Shown piece by piece: positions 26,272 to 35,414 of a stretch of DNA of 64,000 nt. The position numbers were made by a program, and so were the translations under genes. Numbering within the stretch: position 1 is the stretch's first letter; every line of letters starts with the position of its first letter. The notes beneath the pieces are model-generated. The model had not been told where the DNA came from. It saw only the letters and a list, made by a program, of their open reading frames with translations, and made no database searches. Source of the stretch: Nonomuraea spiralis (GTDB lineage: Bacteria > Actinomycetota > Actinomycetes > Streptosporangiales > Streptosporangiaceae); the NCBI RefSeq assembly GCF_014648435.1, contig NZ_BMRC01000002.1:372001-436000 (forward strand). The letters run 5' to 3'.

Positions 26272-26949
26272 GTGAAAAAGACACGGGCTTGGGTCGCGCT
26301 CATGGTCGCGATCTCCATGCTGTCGGCCTGCGGGCAGCCGGATTTCACCTACGTACGGGACAGGGAAGGCACCACCTACTTCAAGGTGCCCGCCTCGTTC
26401 ACCCAGCTCAACGCCACTCCGATCGAGTTGTACCTGACCGGTGACCAGCCGGACTCCCAGGCCGCCGTCATGCGGGCGCAGCGGGTCTGGTCCACCGCCT
26501 TCGACCAGTCGGCCGAGCCGACCGTCAACCATCTGCTGGGCTCGTCCGACCCCTTCGTGTACGCCACCGTGCACAAGCTCACCGAGCAGCAGCGCGACGC
26601 GGTCTCGCTGAACCGGCTGCGCGACTTCGTCCTGCCGGTGACGGACCAGATGCGCCAGCTCTACGAGCAACAGGCCATGGCGAGCGGCCGGCCACCCATG
26701 TTCGGCGAGTTCGAGCTTCTCGACGACGAGGTCCTCACCCTGGACGACGGCGCCAGAGGCGTACGGGTCCGCTTCAACTACCAGATCGGCACCGACGTCC
26801 AGACGTTCGACCAGACCGCGATCCTCGACGAGAAGGGCGCGACGGTCTCGGTCATGCTCATCGGCTGCCAGGCGATCTGCTACCGCAAGCGCGGCGCCGA
26901 GTTCGACAAGATCGCCGGTTCGTTCAAGCTGCTCCGGATGCCCGGATGA
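26272..26949 (+). CDS. lipoprotein of unknown function, partner of the FtsH-like gene
   Basis: 225 aa. Signal peptide with lipobox LSACG, so an outer-leaflet lipoprotein. The mature domain begins FTYVRDREGTTYFKVPASF and ends with FDKIAGSFKLLRMPG, with a two-Cys loop (LIGCQAICYRK) that may be a disulfide. The pattern resembles lipoproteins that measure or bind a small ligand, but I do not recognise the family. GTG 26272 has GGAGGT about 8 nt upstream. The next gene, an AAA+ membrane protease, starts 10 nt later, so a membrane-spanning partnership is plausible. Confidence 0.8.
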   Translation: MKKTRAWVALMVAISMLSACGQPDFTYVRDREGTTYFKVPASFTQLNATPIELYLTGDQPDSQAAVMRAQRVWSTAFDQSAEPTVNHLLGSSDPFVYATVHKLTEQQRDAVSLNRLRDFVLPVTDQMRQLYEQQAMASGRPPMFGEFELLDDEVLTLDDGARGVRVRFNYQIGTDVQTFDQTAILDEKGATVSVMLIGCQAICYRKRGAEFDKIAGSFKLLRMPG

Positions 26950-26959
26950 GGGAGCGTCA

Positions 26960-29905
26960 GTGACCACCACCGTTCAGCACGAAGGGCTGCGCGCCCCCGG
27001 CAGCGGGCCCTCCGACCCGGACTCCGTGACCAGGAAGAAGATGCAGTTCTGGGACCGGAGCAAGTTCCTCGTCGCGCTGGTCCTGGCCTACCTGATCCTC
27101 ACCTGGAAGGTGATGGCCGACTGGACCGGGGTCGTCACCTTCCCCGAGGCCGCCCAGAAGATCGGCTACGAGTACCAGTGGATCTTCTGGCTGCTCGGCG
27201 CCGAGGTCGCGCGGCAACTGCACTTCTTCGTCAGCGAGCACTGGTCGGGCTACCACCGGTTCTGGAGCCAGAAGGTCTTCGGCGGCTTCGAACGCTGGAC
27301 GCACCGGCGCTTCGACGACTGGACCAGGTACCGCGTCTCCCGGGCACTCAAGATCGCCTTCTTCGTCACGCTGACCGCGCTCGTGGCGGGCGCGGTGCTG
27401 GACGTCAGCCCGTTCGTCGCCCTGTTGCAGGCGCCGACGCTGATCTGGCAGGCGCTGCCGTTCCTGATGCAGATCGTCTTCCTGTTCTTCTTCGTCATCA
27501 TCCAGTTCGTCGGCCTGTTCTGGTTCCTGTCCAGGGGCGGCGTGGAGACGTACTTCCCCGACGACATCAAGACCCGCTTCGCCGACGTCTGGGGCCAGGA
27601 CCACGTGGTCGAGCGGGTGCAGGAGAACATCGTCTTCCTGGAGCGGCCGGACGAGATCGAGCGGCGCGGCGGGTACGTGCCCAGCGGCCTGCTGCTGTGG
27701 GGCCCGCCCGGCACCGGCAAGACGCTGATGGCCGAGGCCGTGGCGGGGGAGACCGGCAAGCCGTACGTGTTCGTGGATCCGGGAGCCTTCACGAACATGT
27801 TCATGGGCGTCGGCATCCTGAAGGTCAAGGGCCTGTTCAGGAAGCTGCGCAAGCTGGCGCTGCGGTACGGCGGCGTGATCGTCTTCTTCGACGAGGCCGA
27901 CTCGCTCGGCAAGCGCGGCAAGCTGGCCCAGCAGGGCCCGCCCGGCCAGGGCGGCTTCTCGGCGCACTCCGGCTGCCACGGCATGACGTACCTGTCGGAG
28001 GAGACCCGCTCGGTGCTGGCCTTCAAGGGGCGGCGCGAGGCCGACGACGCGCCGGGCACCTGGCGCGAACGCTTCTTCGCCGGCGGCGGCATGATGAACA
28101 GCGGCGACCCCGGCACGCTCCAGGCGCTGCTCACCGAGCTGTCCGGGCTCAAGAAACCGCGCGGCTTCTTCAACCGGCTGGTCAGGCGGCTGCTCGGGAT
28201 GCGCCCCAAGCCGCCGCCCAAATATCGCATCCTCGTCATGATGGCCACCAACCGGCCCGACGCGCTGGACGAGGCGCTGCTGCGGCCGGGCCGCATCGAC
28301 CGCATCTACAAGGTCGGCTACCCGTCCAAGGCCGGACGGGTCCGCACGTACCAGGGCTATTTCGACAAGGTCGAGCACGAGCTCACCGGGCACCAGATCG
28401 ACAAGCTGGCCACGATCACGCCGTACGCGACCGGGGCGACGATCAAGGACCTGGTCAACGAGTCGCTGATCACCGCGATCCGCGACGGGCGGGAGATCAT
28501 CACCTGGTCGGACGTGCTGCGCGCCAAGCGGCTCAAGCAGCTCGGCCCGCCCGAGGACGTCGAGTACATCGAACGCGAGCGGCACGCCGTGGCCGTGCAC
28601 GAGGCGTGCCACGCCGTCGTGGCGTACGTGACCCGCTTCCACCTGGAGATCGACATCGCCACGATCGAGAAGGGCGCCGACTACCTGGGCATGGTCGCCT
28701 CGATCAAGCCCGAGGACCAGTTCACCCGCTGGAAGTCCGAGTACGAGGCCGACATCATGGTCTCCCTGGCCTCGCTGGCCGGTGAGCGCATGTTCTTCGG
28801 CGAGGACAACTCCTCCGGCGTCTCCGGCGACCTGCACGCGGCCACGTTCCTCACCGCGCTGATGGAGTCGTACTGGGGGATGGGGTCCGGTGTCACCTCG
28901 CTGCCCGCGCTCCAGGAGCTGGAGATCCACGGCGGGAAGGCCATGCGCGCCCGCGGCGCGGGCGGGGGCATCGGCATCACCGAGCGGGAGCCGGTCCGCG
29001 CCCAGCCCGACCTGACGCCCGACGTGCTGGGCGAGCGCATCGAGTTCAACCTGGTGCGCCTGCTGGAGAAGACCGAGCGGCTGCTGGAGGAGCACCGCAG
29101 GGAGGTCCTGTGCCTGGCGCACGCGCTGGAGACGCACAAGACGCTCAACGGCGACGACGTGGTGGCCATCATCCGCGGGGAGCCGGGACCGCTCGTCGAC
29201 GGCACGATCTACGCCTCCGACGAGCTCTACGGGCAGCTTGAGGAGTACCACCACGACGCGGCCAGGGCGCACAAGGAGCACAGCCGCATCGAGCGCGAGC
29301 TGCCCGGCCCGGCGGAGCGGGAGGCCGAGCTCCAGGCGGTCGCCTTCGCCGCCCCGGGCGCGGGCACGGCCGTGGCGCAGGTGCTCACGGCCGGGGTCAC
29401 CCACGTGGAACAGGGGACGGATCAGGGCGTGGACCGGCCCGAGTTCGTGCCGTGGGCGCCCGGAACCCGGCTCGCCCCGCTCCCTCCGGCGGCTCCGGTG
29501 GCGGTCGCCGGGGTGGTGCCCGAGCCCCGGCGCCGGGGCGCCGGGCGGGCCTGGTTGCTGCTGCTCAGCGTGCTCGGGCTGATCGCGCTGGCCCTCCTCG
29601 CGGCACTGGCGGTGACCGGCGGCGTGCCGGGCGTGGGCGCGAACGTCGCGGCGGCCCCCGCGGTCGCCTCGCCGGGGCTGCTGCTCCTGCTGTTCGTCGT
29701 GGTCGTCGCGGTGATCGTGGGCGCCGGGCTCGCGTTCGTGGCGGTCAGGAGCGTACGGGCGGCGCAGGCCAAGGCCGAACGCGAGCGCGACGAGGCCCAC
29801 CGGCGGGCCCAGCTCCTGGCCGCGGCCATGGACCCGGACACCGCCATGCGCCTGCTCGGCTACGACGGGAACGGGAACGGGAACGGGGTTGATGGGCGGG
29901 TCTGA
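26960..29905 (+). CDS. FtsH-like AAA+ membrane metalloprotease with interrupted AAA domain
   Basis: 981 aa. Hydrophobic helices occur near residues 35-52, 127-148 and 166-190. Then AAA+: Walker A GPPGTGKT (248-255), pore loop FMGVG (281-285), Walker B VFFDEAD (308-314), a roughly 100-residue insertion (320-420), sensor 1 MATN (428-431) and arginine-finger region LRPGRIDR. The M41 site is HEACH (547-551), in which Cys replaces the usual Gly, with Asp624 (SGVSGDLHAAT) as the expected third zinc ligand. A C-terminal pair of membrane helices (864-885, 905-929) is not seen in housekeeping FtsH. GTG 26960 follows GAGGGAG by 5 nt. Probably a specialised quality-control or regulatory protease. Confidence 0.88.
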   Translation: MTTTVQHEGLRAPGSGPSDPDSVTRKKMQFWDRSKFLVALVLAYLILTWKVMADWTGVVTFPEAAQKIGYEYQWIFWLLGAEVARQLHFFVSEHWSGYHRFWSQKVFGGFERWTHRRFDDWTRYRVSRALKIAFFVTLTALVAGAVLDVSPFVALLQAPTLIWQALPFLMQIVFLFFFVIIQFVGLFWFLSRGGVETYFPDDIKTRFADVWGQDHVVERVQENIVFLERPDEIERRGGYVPSGLLLWGPPGTGKTLMAEAVAGETGKPYVFVDPGAFTNMFMGVGILKVKGLFRKLRKLALRYGGVIVFFDEADSLGKRGKLAQQGPPGQGGFSAHSGCHGMTYLSEETRSVLAFKGRREADDAPGTWRERFFAGGGMMNSGDPGTLQALLTELSGLKKPRGFFNRLVRRLLGMRPKPPPKYRILVMMATNRPDALDEALLRPGRIDRIYKVGYPSKAGRVRTYQGYFDKVEHELTGHQIDKLATITPYATGATIKDLVNESLITAIRDGREIITWSDVLRAKRLKQLGPPEDVEYIERERHAVAVHEACHAVVAYVTRFHLEIDIATIEKGADYLGMVASIKPEDQFTRWKSEYEADIMVSLASLAGERMFFGEDNSSGVSGDLHAATFLTALMESYWGMGSGVTSLPALQELEIHGGKAMRARGAGGGIGITEREPVRAQPDLTPDVLGERIEFNLVRLLEKTERLLEEHRREVLCLAHALETHKTLNGDDVVAIIRGEPGPLVDGTIYASDELYGQLEEYHHDAARAHKEHSRIERELPGPAEREAELQAVAFAAPGAGTAVAQVLTAGVTHVEQGTDQGVDRPEFVPWAPGTRLAPLPPAAPVAVAGVVPEPRRRGAGRAWLLLLSVLGLIALALLAALAVTGGVPGVGANVAAAPAVASPGLLLLLFVVVVAVIVGAGLAFVAVRSVRAAQAKAERERDEAHRRAQLLAAAMDPDTAMRLLGYDGNGNGNGVDGRV

Positions 29906-29944
29906 GCCGATGAGTCACTTTATGGACACATAGAGTGAGGAGGC

Positions 29945-31402
29945 ATGAGCACGGACGGCGTCGTACGCAGCCTGGTCCCCGCCCGCATGGACCGCCTGCC
30001 GTGGGCGCCGTTCCACACCCGGCTGGTGATCGCGCTCGGCGTGGCCTGGGTGCTCGACGGGCTGGAGATCACCATCGCCAGCAACGTCGGGGCGTTCCTG
30101 CAGCGTCCCGACACGCTCGGCTTCACCTCCACGCAGGTGGGCCTGGCGGCGACCGTCTACCTGATCGGCGAGGTGGCCGGCGCGCTCTACTTCGGCTGGC
30201 TGTCGGACCGGCTCGGCCGCAGGAGGCTGTTCATCCTCACGCTCGGCGTCTACCTGGTCGCCAGCGGCCTGACCGCGCTGTCGTGGGACCTGTGGAGCTT
30301 CCTGCTGCTGCGTTTCGTGGCCGGGGCCGGCATCGGCGGCGAGTACGCGGCCGTCAACTCCGCCATCGACGAGATGATCCCCTCCCATTACCGGGGGCGC
30401 GTCGACCTGGCCGTCAACGGCACGTACTGGCTGGGGTCGCTGCTGGCCACCACGGTCACGTTCCTGCTGCTGCACCCGGGCGGGCCGCTGGATCCCGACT
30501 GGGCCTGGCGGCTGGGGTTCGTGGTCGGGCCGGTGATCGGCCTGGCCATCTGGCGGCTGCGCAGGCACCTGCCGGAGAGCCCGCGCTGGCTGATGACGCA
30601 CGGCCGCGAGGAGGAGGCCGAGCAGGTCGTCGGCCGCATCGAGCGGGAGGTCGAGCGGGAGGACCGGGTCACGCTGGAGCCGGTGCCGCAGGAACAGGCG
30701 CTGGAGGTCGTGCCCGAGCACCACGCGCCGCTGTCGCAGGTCGCAAGGACGCTGTTCCGCACCTACCCCGAGCGTTCGGTGCTGAGCGCGACGCTGATGA
30801 TCTGCCAGTCGTTCCTGTACAACGCGATCTTCTTCACGTACGCGCTGGTGCTGACCCACTTCTACGGGGTTCCGGCGGGTTCGGTGCCGCAGTACATGTT
30901 CGCGTTCGCGGCCGGGAACCTGCTCGGGCCGCTGCTGCTGGGCAAGCTGTTCGACACGGTCGGGCGCCGGCAGATGATCTCGGCCACGTACATCGCCTCG
31001 GGGCTGCTGCTGGCGGTGACCGGGTGGCTGTTCAAGGAGGGGGCGCTGACGGCGGTCACGCAGACCGTGTTGTGGTCGGTGATCTTCTTCATCGCCTCGG
31101 CGGCGGCCAGCTCGGCGTACCTGACCGTCAGCGAGATCTTCCCCATCGAGCTGCGGGCCCAGGCCATCGCGCTCTTCTTCGCACTCGGGCAGGTCGCCGG
31201 GGCGTTCGGGCCGACGGTCTTCGCCTCGCTCATCGGCGACCAGAGCCGTCCCGACCCGACCAGGCTGTTCTACGGCTACTGCTTCGGCGCGGGCATGATG
31301 ATCCTGGCCGGGCTGGTGGAGATCGTGTTCGGGGTGAAGGCCGAACGTACGCCGCTGGAGCACATCGCGGCGCCGCTGACCACGCGCCGGGCCCCTACCT
31401 AG
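29945..31402 (+). CDS. MFS transporter, metabolite/sugar:H+ symporter type
   Basis: 485 aa, 12 transmembrane helices. DRLGRRRLF is the MFS loop 2-3 motif, and GIGGEYAAVNSAIDEMIPSHYRGR matches the sugar-porter/aromatic-acid symporter branch (helix 4-5 region). A charged central loop (HGREEEAEQVVGRIEREVE) separates the halves. Uptake of an organic acid or sugar is likely, with no specific substrate. The 3' end overlaps the convergent TerC gene by 4 nt. Confidence 0.88.
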   Translation: MSTDGVVRSLVPARMDRLPWAPFHTRLVIALGVAWVLDGLEITIASNVGAFLQRPDTLGFTSTQVGLAATVYLIGEVAGALYFGWLSDRLGRRRLFILTLGVYLVASGLTALSWDLWSFLLLRFVAGAGIGGEYAAVNSAIDEMIPSHYRGRVDLAVNGTYWLGSLLATTVTFLLLHPGGPLDPDWAWRLGFVVGPVIGLAIWRLRRHLPESPRWLMTHGREEEAEQVVGRIEREVEREDRVTLEPVPQEQALEVVPEHHAPLSQVARTLFRTYPERSVLSATLMICQSFLYNAIFFTYALVLTHFYGVPAGSVPQYMFAFAAGNLLGPLLLGKLFDTVGRRQMISATYIASGLLLAVTGWLFKEGALTAVTQTVLWSVIFFIASAAASSAYLTVSEIFPIELRAQAIALFFALGQVAGAFGPTVFASLIGDQSRPDPTRLFYGYCFGAGMMILAGLVEIVFGVKAERTPLEHIAAPLTTRRAPT

Positions 31403-32583
31403 CCGGGCCCCTGCTCGGACGCCTCGTGCTCGGCGTGCGCCCGGCGTACCAGGGCGGCCAGGCGGTCGTCCTCGGCGACGCGGGCGCGCTGGCGGTCCGG
31501 CAGCTCCCGCAGCCGCGCCTCGGCGGCGGCCAGCTCGCGGAAGACCTCCTCGCGCCGCGCCGGCTCCTTCTCCACCTCCAGGTACTCCTGGGCGTGCCTG
31601 CGTACGGCCGACACCGCGTTCTGCGCCCGGCCTCGGGGGCTGGCCAGCGAGGCGGCCACGGTGACGAGCAGCACGACGACGATCACCGACAGGGACAGGC
31701 CGGTGCTGATCTCGGTCACGTTCACCGGCTCGCCGTCGTTGATGAACGGCACGTTGTTCTCGTGCAGCGCGTGCAGGATGAGCTTGACGCCGATGAAGGC
31801 CAGGATGACCGCCAGGCCGTAGGCGAGGTAGATGAGCCGGTCCAGCAGGCCGTCGATGAGGAAGTAGAGCTGCCGCAGCCCGAGCAGGGAGAAGGCGGTG
31901 GCGGTGAAGACCAGGTAGACGTTCTGGGTGAGGCCGAAGATGGCCGGGATGGAGTCAAGCGCGAACAGCACGTCGGTGCCGGCCAGGGCGATCATGACCA
32001 GCAACATCGGCGTCATCACCCGCCTGCCGTCCCGCATCGTGAACAGCCTGTCACCGTCGTAGGTGTCGGAGGCGCGGAACAGCTTGCGGGCCAGGCGGAC
32101 CATGAGGTTGTCGGGGTGGTCCTCGCCGCCCTCGGGCCTGAGCAGGTTGCCCGCCGTGAGCAGCAGGATGAGGCCGAAGACGTAGAACACCCACGCGAAC
32201 CGTTCGATCAGCGCGGCCCCGAGGAAGATGAACCCGGTCCTGGCCACCAGCGAGAACACGATGCCGAACAGCAGGGCCTTCTGCTGGTCGGCACGCGGCA
32301 CCCGGAAGCTCCCCATGATGACGAGGAAGACGAACAGGTTGTCGACCGACAGCGCCTTCTCGGTCACGTACCCGGCGAAGTACTCCGCGCCCGGCTCGGC
32401 GCCGCCGAACACCCACACGCCCACGCCGAACAGCAGGGCGATCCCCACGTACAGGGCGGACCAGACGGCCGCCTCGCGCAGCGTGGGGACGTGCGCCTGC
32501 CGTACGTGGAAGAAGAAGTCGAACAGCAGCAGACCGGCGATCCCCAGGATCGTCAGCCACCACACGAGCGCGGGCACGTCCAC
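31399..32583 (-). CDS. TerC/Alx-family membrane protein
   Basis: 394 aa. About eight transmembrane helices with the paired acidic motifs EKALSVDNLFVF and GTDVLFALDSIPAIFG, diagnostic of TerC. The family exports or senses metals, chiefly Mn2+, and may metallate secreted proteins; in tellurite operons it sits with TerD-like proteins, which are absent here. The last 75 residues are a charged cytosolic helix (RRHAQEYLEVEKEPARREEVFRE), longer than in E. coli Alx. It starts 16 nt after the LLM gene and is probably in its operon. Confidence 0.92.
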   Translation of the reverse strand: MDVPALVWWLTILGIAGLLLFDFFFHVRQAHVPTLREAAVWSALYVGIALLFGVGVWVFGGAEPGAEYFAGYVTEKALSVDNLFVFLVIMGSFRVPRADQQKALLFGIVFSLVARTGFIFLGAALIERFAWVFYVFGLILLLTAGNLLRPEGGEDHPDNLMVRLARKLFRASDTYDGDRLFTMRDGRRVMTPMLLVMIALAGTDVLFALDSIPAIFGLTQNVYLVFTATAFSLLGLRQLYFLIDGLLDRLIYLAYGLAVILAFIGVKLILHALHENNVPFINDGEPVNVTEISTGLSLSVIVVVLLVTVAASLASPRGRAQNAVSAVRRHAQEYLEVEKEPARREEVFRELAAAEARLRELPDRQRARVAEDDRLAALVRRAHAEHEASEQGPG

Positions 32584-32599
32584 GGGCGGGCTCCTCGGG

Positions 32600-34048
32600 C
32601 TAGAGGTGGATCTCCAGTCGGCCGATCGGCCCGGCCAGCTCCTCCTCCTCGTAGGCGAAGTGCGATGACATGGCCTGCGACAGGCGTTCGAGGCCGGTCC
32701 GCACCCGGTTGATCGCGGCCGGGTCGGCGATCATCCGCGCGCACGCCTCGTCCAGGCGGGCCAGCAGCTCGGCGATGACCTCGTGCTCCTGCTCCAGCTT
32801 CTTGACCACCGGCTCCAGCGCAGGGTCGCGCTCGGTCAGGGCGGGGAAGGTGCGGCCGTCCTCGACCTCGAAGTGCACGGTCAGCAGGCGGCGGAAGGTC
32901 GCGCAGAACACGCCGAGCGTCCAGTGGTTCTGGCGCAGCGCGAGGCGGTCGCCGTGCCGGTCCGCCGTCTCGGCCGCCACCTGCTCGACCGCGTCCCTGA
33001 CCTGGCGGAGCTGGGTGCGGTAGCCGTCGTGCACGTCCACCAGGCGGCGGCCGGGCCGGGCCTGCCCGGAGGCGAGCGCGCCGGGGTCCCGTCCCGCCGT
33101 CCTGGGGCGGCCGGCCTCGTCCAGGTCGGGGATCAGGACCGGCCGCCGGGCCGGCTCGGGCGCCGGGCGGCCGCGTTCCCTGGCCACGGCCTCCCGTACG
33201 GCGGGCGCGACCTCCTCGGCGAACACCCGCAGGTCCCGTTCGGCCTCCACCCCCGGGGCCAGCACGAACCCGCTCATGCCCACCTCGAACACCAGCTCCG
33301 TGAGCTGCTCGGCCCACAGGGCCGCGGGCCCGTCGAGGAAGCCGTCGCCGGGCAGCGGCGACAGGCTGCCGCCGATGTTGTAGACCTTGCGGATCGCGGC
33401 CGGGTCGCGTCCGGCGTCGGCGGCGGCCGCGTCGAGGATCCTGGCCTGCGCGGCGACGGCCTCGGGCGGGCTGTGGAAGGAGGAGGGCAGCCAGCCGTCG
33501 CCCATGCGCCCGGTCAGCTCCAGCATCCGGCGCTTGCTCGCGCCGACCCAGATGCCGATCGGGTGCGGCGGGAACGGGCCGGGCCGCGCCCCCTCCAGCC
33601 GGTGGTGTTCGCCGTGGAAGGTCACCGGGTCGCCCGGCGTCCACAGCGCGCGGATGACCGTGATCGCCTCGGCCAGCGCGTCGATCGAGGCGCCGGGGGA
33701 GAGCCGGCGACCGCCCATGGCGGCGATGGCGTGCCAGAACGCGCCCGCGCCGAGCCCCAGCTCCACCCGGCCGCCGCTGAGGATGTCCAGCGAGGCGGCG
33801 GCCCTGGCCAGTACGGCGGGCGGGCGCAGCGGCAGGTTGGCCACGTCGGGCACCAGCCGGACGCGTTCGGTGCGCTGGGCGATCGACGACAGCAGGGTCC
33901 AGCAGTCGAGGAAACCCGCCTGGTACGGGTGGTCCTGGACGCCGATCAGGTCGAGCCCGAGCCGGTCGGCCAGCTCGGCGTGGCGCAGGACCCGGTCGCT
34001 GCCCGCCGCCTCGGGCGCGAGGAACGCGCCGAACCACACATCCGCCAT
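32600..34048 (-). CDS. LLM flavin-dependent oxidoreductase fused to a hemerythrin (HHE) domain
   Basis: 482 aa from ATG 34048 (in-frame ATG 34057 sits too close to the GGGGGG SD). Residues 1-300 are a luciferase-like F420/FMN monooxygenase: WFGAFLAPEAAGSD, DLIGVQDHPYQ, LSGGRVELGLGAGAFW, IWVGASKRRMLELTGRMGDGW. A Pro/Arg-rich linker joins a C-terminal HHE domain (345-482) with H-x-n metal ligands in LVDVHDGYRT, RRLLTVHFEVEDG, EQEHEVIAELL and SSHFAYEEEEL. This couples a deazaflavin-type enzyme to a diiron O2/NO sensor or buffer. Confidence 0.88.
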   Translation of the reverse strand: MADVWFGAFLAPEAAGSDRVLRHAELADRLGLDLIGVQDHPYQAGFLDCWTLLSSIAQRTERVRLVPDVANLPLRPPAVLARAAASLDILSGGRVELGLGAGAFWHAIAAMGGRRLSPGASIDALAEAITVIRALWTPGDPVTFHGEHHRLEGARPGPFPPHPIGIWVGASKRRMLELTGRMGDGWLPSSFHSPPEAVAAQARILDAAAADAGRDPAAIRKVYNIGGSLSPLPGDGFLDGPAALWAEQLTELVFEVGMSGFVLAPGVEAERDLRVFAEEVAPAVREAVARERGRPAPEPARRPVLIPDLDEAGRPRTAGRDPGALASGQARPGRRLVDVHDGYRTQLRQVRDAVEQVAAETADRHGDRLALRQNHWTLGVFCATFRRLLTVHFEVEDGRTFPALTERDPALEPVVKKLEQEHEVIAELLARLDEACARMIADPAAINRVRTGLERLSQAMSSHFAYEEEELAGPIGRLEIHL

Positions 34049-34160
34049 GATGATCATCCCCCCGGCTTCGATCGTCGCGCGACCGCCGTTCCCCGGAGGG
34101 CCGACCCGCGAGCGCTTGCCCTGGCCCAGCTAACCACCTTTATTGGATTTATCCCCTAAT

Positions 34161-34196
34161 AGCGGGACGGGCAGCGGGACAGGCAGCGGGACGGGC
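34161..34196 (+). repeat. three tandem 12-bp repeats, consensus AGCGGGACGGGC
   Basis: Units at 34161-34172, 34173-34184 (one base change) and 34185-34196, followed by a degenerate GGCGGGCGGCGG tail. They lie in the 266-bp region between the LLM gene and glnII, upstream of the latter's promoter. Confidence 0.85.
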
Positions 34197-34314
34197 GGCG
34201 GGCGGCGGTGGCCGATGGCGGCACGATTAACACGGCGTTCACATTCGGGCAAAAACCGGGAAATGGCCATCCATAAGACTCGGCGTGGCTGGAAGAAATC
34301 CTGAAAGGATCACC

Positions 34315-35334
34315 GTGAGCTACAAGGCTGAGTACATCTGGATCGACGGCACCGAGCCCACCGCTCTGCTGCGCTCGAAGACGAAGATCCTGGCCGACGG
34401 TGCCGAGCCCCCGGTCTGGGGCTTCGACGGCTCCAGCACCAACCAGGCCAAGGGCCACGCCTCCGACCGCGTGCTGCGCCCGGTGTTCACCTGCCCCGAC
34501 CCGATCCGCGGCGGCGACAACGTGCTCGTCCTGTGCGAGGTCGAGGAGATCGACGGCCAGGCCCACTCCAGCAACACCCGCGCCCTGCTGCGCCCGATCG
34601 CCGAGCGGTACGCCGAACAGGACTCCTGGTTCGGCATCGAGCAGGAGTACACCTTCTTCAAGGGCAGCCGCCCGCTCGGCTTCCCCGAGGGCGGCTTCCC
34701 CGCCCCGCAGGGCCACTACTACTGCGGCGTGGGCGCCGAGGCCGTGTTCGGCCGCGACATCGTCGAGCTGCACCTGGACCGCTGCCTCGCCGCCGGCCTG
34801 GCCGTCTCCGGCATCAACGCCGAGGTCATGCCCGGCCAGTGGGAGTTCCAGATCGGCCCGGCCGGTCCCCTTGAGGTCTCCGACCACATGTGGGTCGCCC
34901 GCTACCTGCTCTACCGGACGGCCGAGGAGTTCGGCGTCGAGGCCACCCTCGACGCCAAGCCCGCCCGCGGCGACTGGAACGGCGCCGGCGCGCACACCAA
35001 CTTCTCCACCAAGGCCATGCGCGAGAGCTACGACGCCATCATCACCGCCTGCGAGTCGCTCGGCGAGGGCGACAAGCCCATGGAGCACGTCTCCCAGTAC
35101 GGCGCCGACATCGAGCTGCGCCTGACCGGCCACCACGAGACCGCCCCGTGGAACAAGTACACCTACGGCGTGTCCAACCGCGGCGCGTCGGTGCGCATCC
35201 CGTGGCAGGTCGAGGTGGACAAGAAGGGCTACATCGAGGACCGCCGCCCGAACGCCAACGTCGACCCGTACGTGGTCACCCGCCTGCTGGTGAACACCTG
35301 CTGCGCCGCCCTGGAGAAGGCCGGCCAGGTCTGA
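34315..35334 (+). CDS. glnII: glutamine synthetase, type II (eukaryotic-type)
   Basis: 339 aa, the usual length of GSII and much shorter than GSI. It makes glutamine from glutamate, NH3 and ATP. Landmarks: WGFDGSSTNQAKG, WFGIEQEYTFFKG (metal-binding Glu), GINAEVMPGQWEFQIGP, NGAGAHTNFSTKAMR, and RIPWQVEVDKKGYIEDRRPNANVDPY. GTG 34315 is 5 nt after AAAGGA. There is no Tyr adenylylation loop, so control should be transcriptional. A weak GlnR-like TTCAC-N6-GCAAA lies at 34238-34253. A strong terminator follows. Confidence 0.95.
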   Translation: MSYKAEYIWIDGTEPTALLRSKTKILADGAEPPVWGFDGSSTNQAKGHASDRVLRPVFTCPDPIRGGDNVLVLCEVEEIDGQAHSSNTRALLRPIAERYAEQDSWFGIEQEYTFFKGSRPLGFPEGGFPAPQGHYYCGVGAEAVFGRDIVELHLDRCLAAGLAVSGINAEVMPGQWEFQIGPAGPLEVSDHMWVARYLLYRTAEEFGVEATLDAKPARGDWNGAGAHTNFSTKAMRESYDAIITACESLGEGDKPMEHVSQYGADIELRLTGHHETAPWNKYTYGVSNRGASVRIPWQVEVDKKGYIEDRRPNANVDPYVVTRLLVNTCCAALEKAGQV

Positions 35335-35365
35335 TCCGCCAGGGTTGATCCGCCTGTACGCGTGA

Positions 35366-35392
35366 GAGCCGCCCCCGGCCCGGGGGCGGCTC
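35366..35392. terminator. hairpin terminator between glnII and the aldehyde dehydrogenase
   Basis: GAGCCGCCCCC (35366-35376) and GGGGGCGGCTC (35382-35392) form a perfect 11-bp stem with a 5-nt loop. It ends both glnII (stop 35334) and the convergent gene ending at 35415. Confidence 0.88.
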
Positions 35393-35414
35393 CGCCGTTC
35401 TCAGAGCCGAACTC

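Noticed and set aside
26957..29800. Very long open frame on the minus strand opposite the FtsH-like gene
   Set aside because: It is the usual antisense shadow of high-GC coding DNA. The plus strand has clear AAA+ and HEACH motifs, and the minus product has no domain and is His/Arg/Gly-biased.
32584..32599. Mn2+ (yybP-ykoY) riboswitch before terC
   Set aside because: Only 16 nt separate terC from the upstream LLM gene, so there is no room for the leader.
34238..34253. GlnR box upstream of glnII (TTCAC-N6-GCAAA)
   Set aside because: Only a partial match to GTNAC-N6-GAAAC, without a convincing second half-site. Noted in the glnII entry but not called as a feature.
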